A stretch of DNA of 64,000 nt from Thermorudis peleae (GCF_000744775.1 NZ_JQMP01000003.1:806001-870000); one strand, 5' to 3'; shown: positions 9,133 through 17,345, counted from the stretch's first letter. Numbers and translations: made by a program. Notes: generated by a model from the sequence alone, not told the origin.

Positions 9133-10320
9133 ATGGCCGCCCTGCTCGAGGGTGTTCGTGTTGCGGATTTCACGCGAGTGATGTCTGGGCCGTATTGCAC
9201 GATGCTGCTCGGTGACCTGGGCGCTGATGTTGTCAAGATTGAGCGTCCTGGCAAAGGCGATGACACGCGTGACTGGGGTCCTCCGTTCGTCGATGGCATT
9301 AGTGCCTATTATCTCTCCGTGAATCGCAATAAGCGAAGCATAACGCTTGACCTCAAGCATCCAGCAGGGCAAGAAATTGCCTGGCGGCTTATCGAAAGCG
9401 CCGATGTCCTTGTTGAGAACTTTAGCCCTGGGACGATGGAGCGACTGGGGTTTGGCTACGATGCCGTATGTGCGCGCCGACCAGATATAATCTATTGTTC
9501 AATCTCGGGATTTGGCCAAACTGGCCCAGGCCGTGAGCGAACCGCGTATGACCTCATCGTGCAAGGTATGTCCGGCTTGATGAGTGTCACGGGGTTCCCG
9601 GACGGAGAGCCAACCCGTTTTGGGGTGCCGATTGCTGATCTCGCAGCGGGCATGTTTGCTGCCTATGCCATCGTTGCGGCACTCTTCTATCGAGAACGCA
9701 CCGGCAAAGGGCAATACATCGACACGTCAATGCTCGGTGGACAAGTTGCCTTACTGACGTATCAGGCAGCAATTTATTTTGCGACGCATGAGGCGCCTAA
9801 GCGCACTGGTAATGCTCATCCTATTGTTGCGCCATACCAGACATTTCGGTCGAAGGATGGCTATGTCAACATTGCCGCTGGTAATGATGGTATCTTTGCC
9901 CGCCTCTGTCGTGCTCTTGGGCTTGAGCGTTTGCTTGAAGATCCTCGATTCAAAGACAATGCCGGCCGTATCACACGTCTCCCTGAGCTTGTCGCAGAGC
10001 TGGAGACAGTGTTGACACAGCTTTCTACCGCTGAAATCATTGAACGACTCGATGCTGCCTCAGTTCCGTGTGGGCCAATCTACACCGTGCCAGAAGTCTT
10101 TGCTGATCCGCAAGTCCAGCATCTCGCACTCCATCAACGTGTGCCACACCCCACCCTTGGCGAAGTTGATCAAACAGGCTTCCCGTATCGTTTCTCAGAT
10201 ACTCCAGCACGCATTCGCCGTCATCCGCCGCTTCTTGGTGAGCATACGGACGAGGTGCTCAGTGAGCTTGGGTATAGTGCTGATCTGATCGCCTCGCTTC
10301 GAGAGCAAGGAGCTATCTAA
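9133..10320 (+). CDS. Class III CoA transferase (CaiB/BaiF family)
   Basis: A 395-residue family III CoA transferase. It has the N-terminal VRVADFTRVMSGPYCTMLLGDLGADVVKIE signature region, NRNKRSITLDLKH, and the catalytic Asp in VPIADLAAGMFA. Family members move CoA between a thioester and a free organic acid through a glutamyl/aspartyl anhydride intermediate; the acid (for example formate, carnitine, succinate, bile acid or an aromatic acid) cannot be named from sequence. GGGGGAGCA precedes the ATG. The 3' end overlaps by 8 bases the stop of the convergent ECF gene. No acyl-CoA dehydrogenase or ligase gene adjoins it, so the pathway is unclear. Confidence 0.9.
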   Translation: MAALLEGVRVADFTRVMSGPYCTMLLGDLGADVVKIERPGKGDDTRDWGPPFVDGISAYYLSVNRNKRSITLDLKHPAGQEIAWRLIESADVLVENFSPGTMERLGFGYDAVCARRPDIIYCSISGFGQTGPGRERTAYDLIVQGMSGLMSVTGFPDGEPTRFGVPIADLAAGMFAAYAIVAALFYRERTGKGQYIDTSMLGGQVALLTYQAAIYFATHEAPKRTGNAHPIVAPYQTFRSKDGYVNIAAGNDGIFARLCRALGLERLLEDPRFKDNAGRITRLPELVAELETVLTQLSTAEIIERLDAASVPCGPIYTVPEVFADPQVQHLALHQRVPHPTLGEVDQTGFPYRFSDTPARIRRHPPLLGEHTDEVLSELGYSADLIASLREQGAI

Positions 10321-11161
10321 CTATTTCTGATGGCATATCTGTCTGGGGAGTGCGTTGGTGCTCCTCGGCTGCCCAGGGTTGCCAGATAAAGCGATCGCGA
10401 TAGCGTTGCATCACGTTAACAATCGCTGGCCCAAGGGTAAAGACCAGGAGCGCGTTACCCAAGGCGCGTGTGCCGTCAAACACGAGTGACGTCGTAAGAT
10501 AAAATTTCCAATAGGTCTGCAGAGTCTCCGAGAGCGACATGCCAGGGTGCCAGTAAAGCCCTGCAGTATCGGAAAGGCCAGGTGCAGCAAATGGCCAGAA
10601 CCACAAGTTCATGATTGCGCCAAAGAGGAATCCCCAGATACTCCCGAACAGGGTAAGAGCAAGCCGTTGGGCAGTACCGCGCCACTTTGGCAACCAGCTG
10701 GCCGTCATGCCCACCCAGCCTGCTGTTAACATCTGGAAGGGAAGCCAGGGGCCGATGCCTCCTGTAATGATGGCCGACAGCGCGAGGGTCATTGCTCCCA
10801 TGACGAAGCCATAGGCCGAGCCGAAGACGTAGCCCGTGACGATAATGAGCAAAAAAATTGGTGATGCGCCCAGGAGGCTCGGAAGTAGTCGGAGTGCTGC
10901 GTCAAAGGCAATCAGGACGGCAAGTAAGCCGAGTGCGCGTGATTGTCCTCGCTGAATCGTCTGCTCTTGGAACAGTAGCAAGAGCAGCAATAAGGCACAC
11001 GTGGCAAGGGCGGCGAAGAGTAATGGCACCTCGACGCTGCGTCCATTGGGAACCGATGTAACTCCGAGCAGCGGCAGAACAAAGGGGTAGAGAAACGCGA
11101 GAAAACCAATCACGCTTGCTGCGAGGAGCAGGAACGGCAGGAGAAGACGGATTTCTTTCAC
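10313..11161 (-). CDS. ECF transporter S component family membrane protein
   Basis: A 282-residue membrane protein with about seven or eight hydrophobic segments. The middle part, PSIFLLIIVTGYVFGSAYGFVMGAM, matches ECF-type substrate-specific (S) components such as the cobalamin- and thiamine-precursor families; the stretch FQMLTAGWVGM is also typical. It starts with GTG in a GTGA overlap with the stop of the BtuF-like gene, so translation is coupled. S components need a shared A/A'/T module, which is not in this window. The cobalamin-binding-like partner suggests a corrinoid substrate, but that is inference from context. Confidence 0.75.
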   Translation of the reverse strand: MKEIRLLLPFLLLAASVIGFLAFLYPFVLPLLGVTSVPNGRSVEVPLLFAALATCALLLLLLLFQEQTIQRGQSRALGLLAVLIAFDAALRLLPSLLGASPIFLLIIVTGYVFGSAYGFVMGAMTLALSAIITGGIGPWLPFQMLTAGWVGMTASWLPKWRGTAQRLALTLFGSIWGFLFGAIMNLWFWPFAAPGLSDTAGLYWHPGMSLSETLQTYWKFYLTTSLVFDGTRALGNALLVFTLGPAIVNVMQRYRDRFIWQPWAAEEHQRTPQTDMPSEIVR

Positions 11162-12093
11162 GGCACCTGTTCCAGCGTATTTTCAAAGACGGCAATAGCA
11201 GAGTGCCCATCAGATGGGGTTGAGAGCACAGTAGGGTGGAGAAGATGGGCGAGCAACGCGAGCCCAGTGACGAGACGAGGACCAGGACGACTGAAGTAGC
11301 TTGAGGCATCGACTGCGTAGACGTGGCCCATCTGTGTTGCGCGCGGTGCGGCATGTTCAAGGACAGGCCAGTAGGACTGTGCAAGTTCAGCACTCGCATG
11401 AGCATCGTAGCCGCATGGCATGACGATGAGGATGTCTGGGTCGGCGTCAGCAATAGTCTCCCAATTGACGGCGAATGAGGGCTGCCCATGCAGGCCAAGT
11501 ACGTCGATGCCACCGGCACGCTCGACCATCTCAGGAACCCAGTGCCCAGCGATGAATGGCGGGTCAAGCCACTCTAGGCACACAACACGTGGACGATGCG
11601 GTTGGGCCGCACACTGTTTTGTGATCCACGCGATACGCTGGCTGAGAGCAGCAGCGACTGCTGATGCGCAGGTTGCCCGACCAGTTATTGCTCCGACTGT
11701 TTGGAGTGATGCTACGACATCGTCAAGCGTGTGTGGCTCGACTGCCAGAACGTCTGGCTGGCTTGGAAGCGTGGCTGCGAGCATGCAGACATCATCGTAT
11801 GCCACTGCGCAAACAGGACAAAGCGCCTGGGTAAGGATAAGGTCGGGTTCAAGCGCTGCGATCAGTTCCCAATCGAGCGCATAGAGTGGTTGCCCGGCTG
11901 CAACACGTTCTCGCACCGCCCGGTCGATGGCTGCATGATCCAGCCCTTCTGGAAGCAAGCTCCGGGTAACATGGGGAAGCGTGCGCACAGCAGGCGGGTA
12001 ATCACATTCATGGGTAACGCCAACAAGGCTATCAAGAAGACCAAGGGCTGCGCACAGTTCTGTTGTACTCGGCAACAGTGACACGATCCGCAT
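11158..12093 (-). CDS. BtuF-like substrate-binding domain protein without signal peptide
   Basis: A 311-residue protein of the helical-backbone metal/cobalamin-binding family (BtuF/FhuD fold). It starts directly with MRIVSLLPSTTELCAALG, followed by the VGVTHECDYP segment, and has FAVNWETIADADPDILIVMPCG in the C-terminal lobe. No signal peptide, Tat motif or lipobox is present, and the start is well fixed by AAGGAGGATCAGGC, so the product should stay in the cytoplasm. The coupled membrane gene downstream is an ECF S component. A cytosolic role in corrinoid handling is a guess; the usual role of the fold is periplasmic capture for ABC importers. Confidence 0.82.
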   Translation of the reverse strand: MRIVSLLPSTTELCAALGLLDSLVGVTHECDYPPAVRTLPHVTRSLLPEGLDHAAIDRAVRERVAAGQPLYALDWELIAALEPDLILTQALCPVCAVAYDDVCMLAATLPSQPDVLAVEPHTLDDVVASLQTVGAITGRATCASAVAAALSQRIAWITKQCAAQPHRPRVVCLEWLDPPFIAGHWVPEMVERAGGIDVLGLHGQPSFAVNWETIADADPDILIVMPCGYDAHASAELAQSYWPVLEHAAPRATQMGHVYAVDASSYFSRPGPRLVTGLALLAHLLHPTVLSTPSDGHSAIAVFENTLEQVP

Positions 12094-12117
12094 GCCTGAT
12101 CCTCCTTGTGGACCAGG

Positions 12118-12474
12118 CTAGCTATCGTCAGTATGGCTACTATCAACTGACGAATGGTCTTCTCGTAACCACGTCTCGCCAAAAAGCCGCAGTTGTTCGA
12201 TAACAGGCAATGCAGCCTTCCCCATTTCGGTGAGTGAGTACTCCACACGCGGCGGAATTTCCATGTACTGGCGACGTGAGATCAGCCCAGCAGCCTCAAG
12301 ATGGCGTAGTCGATCAGAGAGCACGGTAGGACTCATCCCTGTTGACCGCTGGAGTTCGTGAAAGCGCTTGCATCCTTGCGCAAGGTCGCGGACGATCAAG
12401 AGTGTCCAATGGTCGCCAAGGAGCTGCGCCGCGCGCGCGATTGGGCAATCGGTTCGTTCATGTGTGCGTCGCAT
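12118..12474 (-). CDS. HxlR-family winged-helix transcriptional regulator
   Basis: A 118-residue HxlR-type regulator. It has the family hallmarks CPIARAAQLLGDHWTLLIVRDL near the N terminus, then RFHELQRSTGMSPTVLSDRLRHLEAAGLI and the wing region RVEYSLTEMGKAALPV. The cysteine at about position 10 is the residue that senses electrophiles or redox state in some family members. GAGGAGCTGATCA precedes the ATG. It is the first gene of the operon with the BtuF-like and ECF genes and probably controls them and itself. No effector is known from the sequence. Confidence 0.9.
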   Translation of the reverse strand: MRRTHERTDCPIARAAQLLGDHWTLLIVRDLAQGCKRFHELQRSTGMSPTVLSDRLRHLEAAGLISRRQYMEIPPRVEYSLTEMGKAALPVIEQLRLFGETWLREDHSSVDSSHTDDS

Positions 12475-12741
12475 TGATCAGCTCCTCATCCCTATTGCCA
12501 TTGCCCATTGTACTCTATGAAGCGGCCTTTTTCACTGATACCTCATTGCTAAATAAGCCTTTTCAGATGTTGATACGAAAGGTGTGATATAAAGAGAGGA
12601 TCCTGTTCCTGCTCGCAAAGTAAGTATGGTGTGGTGGGAATGTTGGTTGCTATTGTCAATACTGCACTCAACACTGTTTCATGCTTGGTCTATCCTAAAC
12701 AGAGCAATGCCTTGCTGGTCACCCATGGCGTACCTCGCCAC

Positions 12742-13449
12742 CTACTCGAGCTCGACAAGGACGAACGCTTCGGCAAGGTCGAGCCCCGCAGTGCGGCCGG
12801 CTTCCTGCGCACGCAGTCGGATCCGCTGTTCGAGGCCACCAGGGAAAGCGCCAAGTTGACTCACGTGGCAGCGAAGCGCTTCCAGTTTCTTGGGGAATAC
12901 CTCGTGAATGTCAACGAATGTATTCGGTTGATCAGAGCCAAAAAGCATGGCCCAGCGGACTATATGGGGCTGTAAGCCTGCTGCGAGGTGATTGGGGAAG
13001 AACGTTCCAAGACGACTTGCGGGGAATGCAGCAGCCAGCGCTGCCGCTCCCGTTGCACGGTGGTCCGGATGCTGGCGGTAGAGGCGCGTGAATGGGTCAT
13101 GGGTCAGCACGACATCAGGGCGAAAGCGACGAATTTCTGCTGTTAGACGTTCGCGCAATTCGAGGGTATCGAACACCTCTCCGTCTGGCCATCGGAGAAA
13201 TGTCACATCCTGGACTCCGAGTATTGCTGCGGCTGCTCGTTGCTCATCTTCGCGGACCCGTGGAAAAGGACGCGGATCATGCCAATCGTCGGGTTGACCT
13301 TTATCGCCTGAAGTAACCACGATATACCCAACAGTAACGCCTTGCGCAACCCATTGGGCAACGGTGCCGGCGCAGAAGAATTCTGAATCATCGGGATGTG
13401 CTCCAATCACCAGCGCACGCTGAACTAGCGGCAGCAGAGTGATTGACAT
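12742..13449 (-). CDS. PIG-L (LmbE-like) deacetylase
   Basis: A 235-residue zinc-dependent deacetylase of the PIG-L family. The metal-binding AHPDDSEFFCAGT is near the N terminus; VLTHDPFTRLYRQHPDH supplies the third ligand region. Family members de-N-acetylate GlcNAc-containing compounds, including MshB and BshB in low-molecular-weight thiol synthesis. It sits 6 bases downstream of the beta-lactamase-like gene on one transcript. An MshC-like ligase is encoded 19 kb away, which makes a thiol pathway worth considering, but PIG-L proteins have many substrates. The 267 bases between its stop side and the HxlR start at 12474 contain no gene I can support. Confidence 0.88.
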   Translation of the reverse strand: MSITLLPLVQRALVIGAHPDDSEFFCAGTVAQWVAQGVTVGYIVVTSGDKGQPDDWHDPRPFPRVREDEQRAAAAILGVQDVTFLRWPDGEVFDTLELRERLTAEIRRFRPDVVLTHDPFTRLYRQHPDHRATGAAALAAAFPASRLGTFFPNHLAAGLQPHIVRWAMLFGSDQPNTFVDIHEVFPKKLEALRCHVSQLGAFPGGLEQRIRLRAQEAGRTAGLDLAEAFVLVELE

Positions 13450-13455
13450 GGTCCC

Positions 13456-14274
13456 TTACCTTCCTCTCTCGTTTCCTTCACCATAAAGTTCGGCTATCCA
13501 TGCGTTGTAGCAGGCTCGTGCAATCTCACTAATCTCACAACGGCCACGATGTTCATCAGTCAGTCCCGTGGTGAAGATCGCGAGAGCAAGGCGCCCCTGG
13601 GGCGCCCAGATGATCGCGGCATCATGTGCAATGCCAGGTAGGCTCCCGGTTTTGTTGCCCACCACAACTGAGGGTGGGAGACAGGCCGGAATACATTCTT
13701 GAAACTGCTGCGCGCGAAGAATTGTCCGAACCTCGTCGAGCAGTGGTCCTTCAGGAACAATCATGCCGCACTCAAGTGCGCGCAGTAAGGCTACGGCGTC
13801 ACGTGCGCTCATCGTATTCTCCGGCTCATCGGCACGTGCGGCGCGTCCCCAAAATGGGCGGCGTAGCGATGTCTGCTGGAGTCCAAGCTGGGCTGCTAGG
13901 TGATTGATCGCTGCAAAGCCAAGGATATCAATGAGTCGGTTTGATGCAATGTTGTCGCTGACGATGATCATCAAAGTGGCAAGATCGCGCACGGTAAAGC
14001 GAAGGCCGAAGCTGAGCCAACGTAGGACACCGCTGCCCTCGACTACATGCTCCTGCTCAATCGCGACCTGCGCCTCGAGTGACAGTGCACCGCGCGATGC
14101 CTGGCGATACAGTTCGGCGAGGATAAGCAGCTTAATGACGCTGGCAGAAGGGACCGTGTTGTCTGCGCGAAAGGCAAGGTGCCAGTCACGATCAAGGTCG
14201 CTTGCGGCAAGGGAAATTTGACCGGGAAAGTGAGCGATGCGTTCTGCGATCTGTGACGGTAATGGCGCTACCAC
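13456..14274 (-). CDS. Class A beta-lactamase-like serine hydrolase
   Basis: A 272-residue protein of the class A beta-lactamase / PBP-like fold. It has the nucleophile motif SASVIKL (S-x-x-K), the SDN loop in IIVSDNIASN and the KTG motif in GNKTGSLPG. The omega-loop region, RRPFWGRAARADEPENT, does not show a clear Glu166 equivalent by simple alignment, so efficient beta-lactam hydrolysis is doubtful. No signal peptide is evident from the GTG start at 14274, so it may be cytoplasmic. It is cotranscribed with the PIG-L deacetylase (gap 6 bases). Assignment to the fold is sure; antibiotic resistance is not supported. Confidence 0.82.
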   Translation of the reverse strand: MVAPLPSQIAERIAHFPGQISLAASDLDRDWHLAFRADNTVPSASVIKLLILAELYRQASRGALSLEAQVAIEQEHVVEGSGVLRWLSFGLRFTVRDLATLMIIVSDNIASNRLIDILGFAAINHLAAQLGLQQTSLRRPFWGRAARADEPENTMSARDAVALLRALECGMIVPEGPLLDEVRTILRAQQFQECIPACLPPSVVVGNKTGSLPGIAHDAAIIWAPQGRLALAIFTTGLTDEHRGRCEISEIARACYNAWIAELYGEGNERGR

Positions 14275-14367
14275 TCTCGCGACCCCTTTCTGCTGCTGGC
14301 AGTATAGCGGCTTGCCTGGTAAAGCGCGCTATGCTGTGGCTGAAGAAGAGCGAAAGGGGTCGTGATC

Positions 14368-15579
14368 ATGCAAGTGCGATCGGTAACGGTCGGGGCATCG
14401 GCGGCATTTGATCATGGCGTGCTTGCGTTACCTGAGCAACTTGGCCCGTTTCTCGCACAGGCGCATACCTACTTTGCGCGAGCAAGTCTGCCAGTTCAAG
14501 GAATGCGCTTGGCTTGTCAGCCATTGGCTGCGGTTACGGGCTTGACACGTGAGAATACAGTGGAATATGCGCAAGCGCTTGCTCGTGTTGCTGGCATTCT
14601 TGGCTTTGATTACGTTTCACTTGGGCCGGTCGATGCAGCACATCTTGACTGGATCCCTCTGCTTATTGAAGCGCTTGTCAATGTCGAGACAGCGTTCGGC
14701 TCAGTTATCGTTGCCGAGCGTGGTGGAACGATTTCACTGGAAGCGATTGCAGCAGCGGTTACGGTGATACGAACCCTTGCCGAGCGAACACCTGACGGTT
14801 TTGGGAATGTTCGATTCGCTGCTTTGGCAAATTGTCCAGCGGGAATTCCCTTCTTCCCAGCCGGCTATCATGAGCCTGATGCTTCGCCGCGGTTTGCCGT
14901 TGCATGGGAAGCTGCCGATCTCGCTGTTGACGCTTTTTCCCAAGCGAGTACGCTCAACGATGCTGAAGCGCGGCTCCTTGAACAGGTGACAACCGAAGGG
15001 CGGCGTGTTGTTGAGGCGGCAGAGGCGCTTGCTCGCGCCACCGGAGTGCCATTTGCTGGCATCGATATCTCGCTTGCTCCGTTTCCGCGTGACGACCGAA
15101 GCATTGCGGCAGCGTTCGAACGATTGGGCGTCGACTGGTTCGGATCGCCGGGTACCCTCTTCGTTGCGGCACTGATTACTCGTGTGCTGAAACGTGTGCC
15201 ATTGCCCAAAACAGGTTTTTGTGGGCTGATGCTACCCGTTCTTGAAGATAGTGTGCTGGCCAAACGTGCTGCCGAAGGGCGGTATGGCGTATCCGATCTC
15301 TTGGTCTGGTCGGCGGTTTGCGGACTCGGTTTGGATGTTGTGCCGCTCCCAGGTGACATTACGGCAGCCGAGCTCCGTGGCCTTGTCCTCGACATGGCAA
15401 CGCTTGCGGTGACGCTCGATAAGCCGTTAACGGCGCGGCTCATGCCGTTGCCTGGCAAGCATGCTGGTGAGCAGGCAGTCTTTTCCTTCGCCTACTTTGC
15501 GCCAGCTGGCATCCTTGCCGCGCGTGGTGGTGGAGCGCAGGGGCTCTTTGCACGCGAGGGTATATCATGGCAGGGATAG
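14368..15579 (+). CDS. DUF711 / UPF0210 family protein
   Basis: About 403 residues, matching the DUF711 (UPF0210) family, which is related to glycyl-radical PFL-like folds but has no assigned reaction. Recognisable stretches are GFDYVSLGPVDA, FFPAGYH, GIDISLAPFPRD, GFCGLMLPVLEDS and the GLDVVPLPGDIT segment. The start is set at the ATG at 14368, eight bases after GAAAGGGG; a GTG six bases earlier is too close to that site. It is divergent from the beta-lactamase-like gene. No function is claimed. Confidence 0.85.
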   Translation: MQVRSVTVGASAAFDHGVLALPEQLGPFLAQAHTYFARASLPVQGMRLACQPLAAVTGLTRENTVEYAQALARVAGILGFDYVSLGPVDAAHLDWIPLLIEALVNVETAFGSVIVAERGGTISLEAIAAAVTVIRTLAERTPDGFGNVRFAALANCPAGIPFFPAGYHEPDASPRFAVAWEAADLAVDAFSQASTLNDAEARLLEQVTTEGRRVVEAAEALARATGVPFAGIDISLAPFPRDDRSIAAAFERLGVDWFGSPGTLFVAALITRVLKRVPLPKTGFCGLMLPVLEDSVLAKRAAEGRYGVSDLLVWSAVCGLGLDVVPLPGDITAAELRGLVLDMATLAVTLDKPLTARLMPLPGKHAGEQAVFSFAYFAPAGILAARGGGAQGLFAREGISWQG

Positions 15580-15581
15580 TG

Positions 15582-15620
15582 TCGAAAGTGATTTGTGAAG
15601 TAGGTAAAAGGTACTTTCGA
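15582..15620. repeat. 8-bp inverted repeat after DUF711 gene
   Basis: TCGAAAGT at 15582-15589 and ACTTTCGA at 15613-15620 are perfect inverse complements separated by 23 bases. They follow the DUF711 stop codon by three bases and may form a weak terminator stem. There is no T tract. Confidence 0.4.
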
Positions 15621-15621
15621 G

Positions 15622-15657
15622 TATAAGCTTTGCAACAATGCTTATATCCTCTATACT
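15622..15657 (+). promoter_or_regulatory. Promoter with overlapping TATAAGC-N11-GCTTATA dyad
   Basis: TTGCAA (15630-15635), a 16-base spacer and TATACT (15652-15657) make a plausible sigma-70 promoter for the gene at 15710. An inverted repeat, TATAAGC at 15622-15628 and GCTTATA at 15640-15646, brackets the -35 box and runs into the spacer, which is where a repressor would bind. Confidence 0.55.
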
Positions 15658-15709
15658 TTGATGCTAGTGCTGTGGGGGTAGTTCTCGGCCTCTTTTGGAG
15701 GAATAGTCG

Positions 15710-16225
15710 ATGGCACGGATCGTCATTACGATTGAAGGCGATTCTCAAGAAATTGAAGCAATTCAAGCGGTGTTGCAACGTCTGGCTGGGATGGCAAGTG
15801 GCGGAATTGAAGCAGAAGAGACCGTGGAACAGCCGCGGTCTTCAGGCGAGGAAGAAAGCTGGACGTTCGAGGAGTTTCAGCAGTTTTGGAGTCGATTGAA
15901 GGGCGGGGCTCGGCAAATTCTTGCCGAAATTGCGAAACGTCCTGAGGGCTATCCGATGACCGACCTCGAGCAGGCGCTAGGTTTGCCCGCTCGTGTCATT
16001 GGCGGACGACTCAGCTCAGTAGGCCATGCAATGCGCCGCTTTGAGCATAAGCGGGAACCGCTCGAGTTTCGCGCTGGCGGTGACGAAGGGGTTGGCCGAC
16101 GCGTCTATATCATGCCGCCGGAGATCGCTCGCATGATCCGGCAGCTCGTAGCTGAGGAGCGCCGAGCTGGACAGGCCGGTGCGAATCAGGGCTCGAATGA
16201 AGCAGTCTCTGTCGCTGAACGGTAA
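15710..16225 (+). CDS. Small protein of unknown function, possible winged-helix
   Basis: 171 residues, no membrane segments or signal peptide. The N-terminal 25 residues, MARIVITIEGDSQEIEAIQ, look like a short beta-alpha element. A linker rich in Glu follows, then a region at about 50-150 of helix-turn-helix character (ILAEIAKRPEGYPMTDLEQ, then ARVIGGRLSSVGHAMRRF) that resembles a winged-helix domain. I do not recognise the family. TTGGAGGAATAGTCG is a strong ribosome site for the ATG. A dyad over its promoter is compatible with autoregulation. The methyltransferase gene follows 29 bases later, probably on the same transcript. Confidence 0.7.
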   Translation: MARIVITIEGDSQEIEAIQAVLQRLAGMASGGIEAEETVEQPRSSGEEESWTFEEFQQFWSRLKGGARQILAEIAKRPEGYPMTDLEQALGLPARVIGGRLSSVGHAMRRFEHKREPLEFRAGGDEGVGRRVYIMPPEIARMIRQLVAEERRAGQAGANQGSNEAVSVAER

Positions 16226-16254
16226 AGCGCACACGGAATCGAGTGAGATAAGGG

Positions 16255-17118
16255 ATGCACGAAAGCGAACAGTGGAAAACGATACGCGAGGCGAACCGTC
16301 GCTCGTGGAATGCGGCGACCTTGGTGCATCAGCAACATAAGGCCACGCTGCAAGAGCAACTTCGCTCGGGTATTGGTACGCTCCACGCTGAAAAACGCGC
16401 ACTGCTCGGAGATGTTTCGGGTAAACGGATTGCCCATCTTCAATGCAATGACGGTGTCGACACGTTGAGCCTTGCGCTTCTTGGTGCAGAGGTTGTCGGC
16501 GTCGATATAAGTGACACGGCAATTGCGACTGCGGAGGAATTGCGCCAACGTCTTGGCATTCCTGCCACGTTTGTCCGTGCTGATGTGTATGACTGGCTAC
16601 CGCAGGCGCAACACAATGGGCAGCAGTTCGATGCTGTCTTTGTTTCCTATGGAGTGTTTTGCTGGCTGCCTGACCTCCGCGCATGGGCACAGGGCGTCGC
16701 TGGCGTGCTTACTCCAAATGGTCGGCTTATTGCAATCGATTTCCATCCTGTGCTTGGAATGTTCGACGATGATTGGCAGGTGTGCTATCCCTATGCTGGG
16801 TTTGGTTCGTCGTCCCTCCTCGAGAATCCCGATGGTGTGGGTGACTATATCGGTTTTGAGGAGACCTTGCGTACTGGACAGGTTCCTACACAAACGTGGA
16901 AGAATGGTCGGCCGGCATATGAATTTGCCTGGGGGATTGGCGATATTCTCTCAGCGGTGCTTGGGGCTGGACTGCAGATCGAGCAGTTTACTGAGTACGC
17001 AGGATGCCCCTACGCGCTACGATCTGGAATGGTGTTGCGCGAGGAGCGCTGGTATCCGCCATCCCATGTTCCGCCCATCCCGCAGTTGTTTAGCCTCGTT
17101 GCGCGGCGAGTTGATTGA
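16255..17118 (+). CDS. Class I SAM-dependent methyltransferase
   Basis: 287 residues. The SAM-binding motif I region reads IAHLQCNDGVDTLSLALLGA, followed by VVGVDISDTAI (acidic end of beta-2). FVSYGVFCWLPDLRAWAQGV and PNGRLIAIDFHP mark motifs IV-VI of the Rossmann-like fold. This is the soluble UbiE/Methyltransf_11-like group of small-molecule methyltransferases; the substrate is unknown. The start ATG follows GATAAGGG with short spacing, a weak site. The stop codon overlaps the -35 box of the metE promoter. Confidence 0.83.
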   Translation: MHESEQWKTIREANRRSWNAATLVHQQHKATLQEQLRSGIGTLHAEKRALLGDVSGKRIAHLQCNDGVDTLSLALLGAEVVGVDISDTAIATAEELRQRLGIPATFVRADVYDWLPQAQHNGQQFDAVFVSYGVFCWLPDLRAWAQGVAGVLTPNGRLIAIDFHPVLGMFDDDWQVCYPYAGFGSSSLLENPDGVGDYIGFEETLRTGQVPTQTWKNGRPAYEFAWGIGDILSAVLGAGLQIEQFTEYAGCPYALRSGMVLREERWYPPSHVPPIPQLFSLVARRVD

Positions 17119-17143
17119 CGGTTGAGGCAGGTCGTGGTATCGT
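17115..17143 (+). promoter_or_regulatory. Sigma-70 promoter for the metE riboswitch transcript
   Basis: TTGACG at 17115-17120, a 17-base spacer and TATCGT at 17138-17143. The predicted transcript start near 17150 lies just before the riboswitch P1 stem. Confidence 0.6.
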
Positions 17144-17166
17144 GAGCCAGAACATTATGCGCTGAT

Positions 17167-17271
17167 GACGCGCATTCCGAGTGGTGGAGGGAACGGCCCG
17201 ACGAAACCCGGCAACCAGCGCGATCGCGCCAGGTGCCAATGCCGGCGGAAAGTTTCCGCACGATGCGCGTC
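17167..17271 (+). promoter_or_regulatory. SAM-I (S-box) riboswitch upstream of metE
   Basis: The P1 stem is GACGCGCAT (17167-17175) pairing perfectly with ATGCGCGTC (17263-17271). Inside are the SAM-I core elements in order: GGTGGAGGGAACGGCCC at about 17183-17199, GACGAAACCCGGCAACC at about 17200-17215, AGGTGCCAAT at 17231-17240, then GGCGGAAAG. This is the consensus of the S-box aptamer, which binds S-adenosylmethionine and turns off methionine genes. It precedes metE, the expected target. A strong hairpin (17298-17325) follows as expression platform. Confidence 0.93.
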
Positions 17272-17297
17272 TAAGGACGTGAGGATATTGGCTGGTA

Positions 17298-17325
17298 GTG
17301 CCCTCCACGGTTCTGTGGAGGGCAC
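17298..17325 (+). terminator. Expression-platform hairpin of the metE riboswitch
   Basis: GTGCCCTCCAC (17298-17308) pairs perfectly with GTGGAGGGCAC (17315-17325) around GGTTCT. The sequence after it is ATTGTGTATG, not a T tract, so it may terminate weakly or need a factor. It ends 20 bases before the metE start codon. Confidence 0.7.
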
Positions 17326-17345
17326 ATTGTGTATGGGGGTGCAGC

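Noticed and set aside
12631-12975. Plus-strand frame of 114 codons opposite the PIG-L deacetylase gene.
   Set aside because: It covers the antisense of a conserved enzyme, lacks recognisable domains and has no ribosome site.
13456-14274. Calling this gene an antibiotic-resistance beta-lactamase.
   Set aside because: No export signal and no clear Glu166 equivalent; the fold alone does not support resistance.
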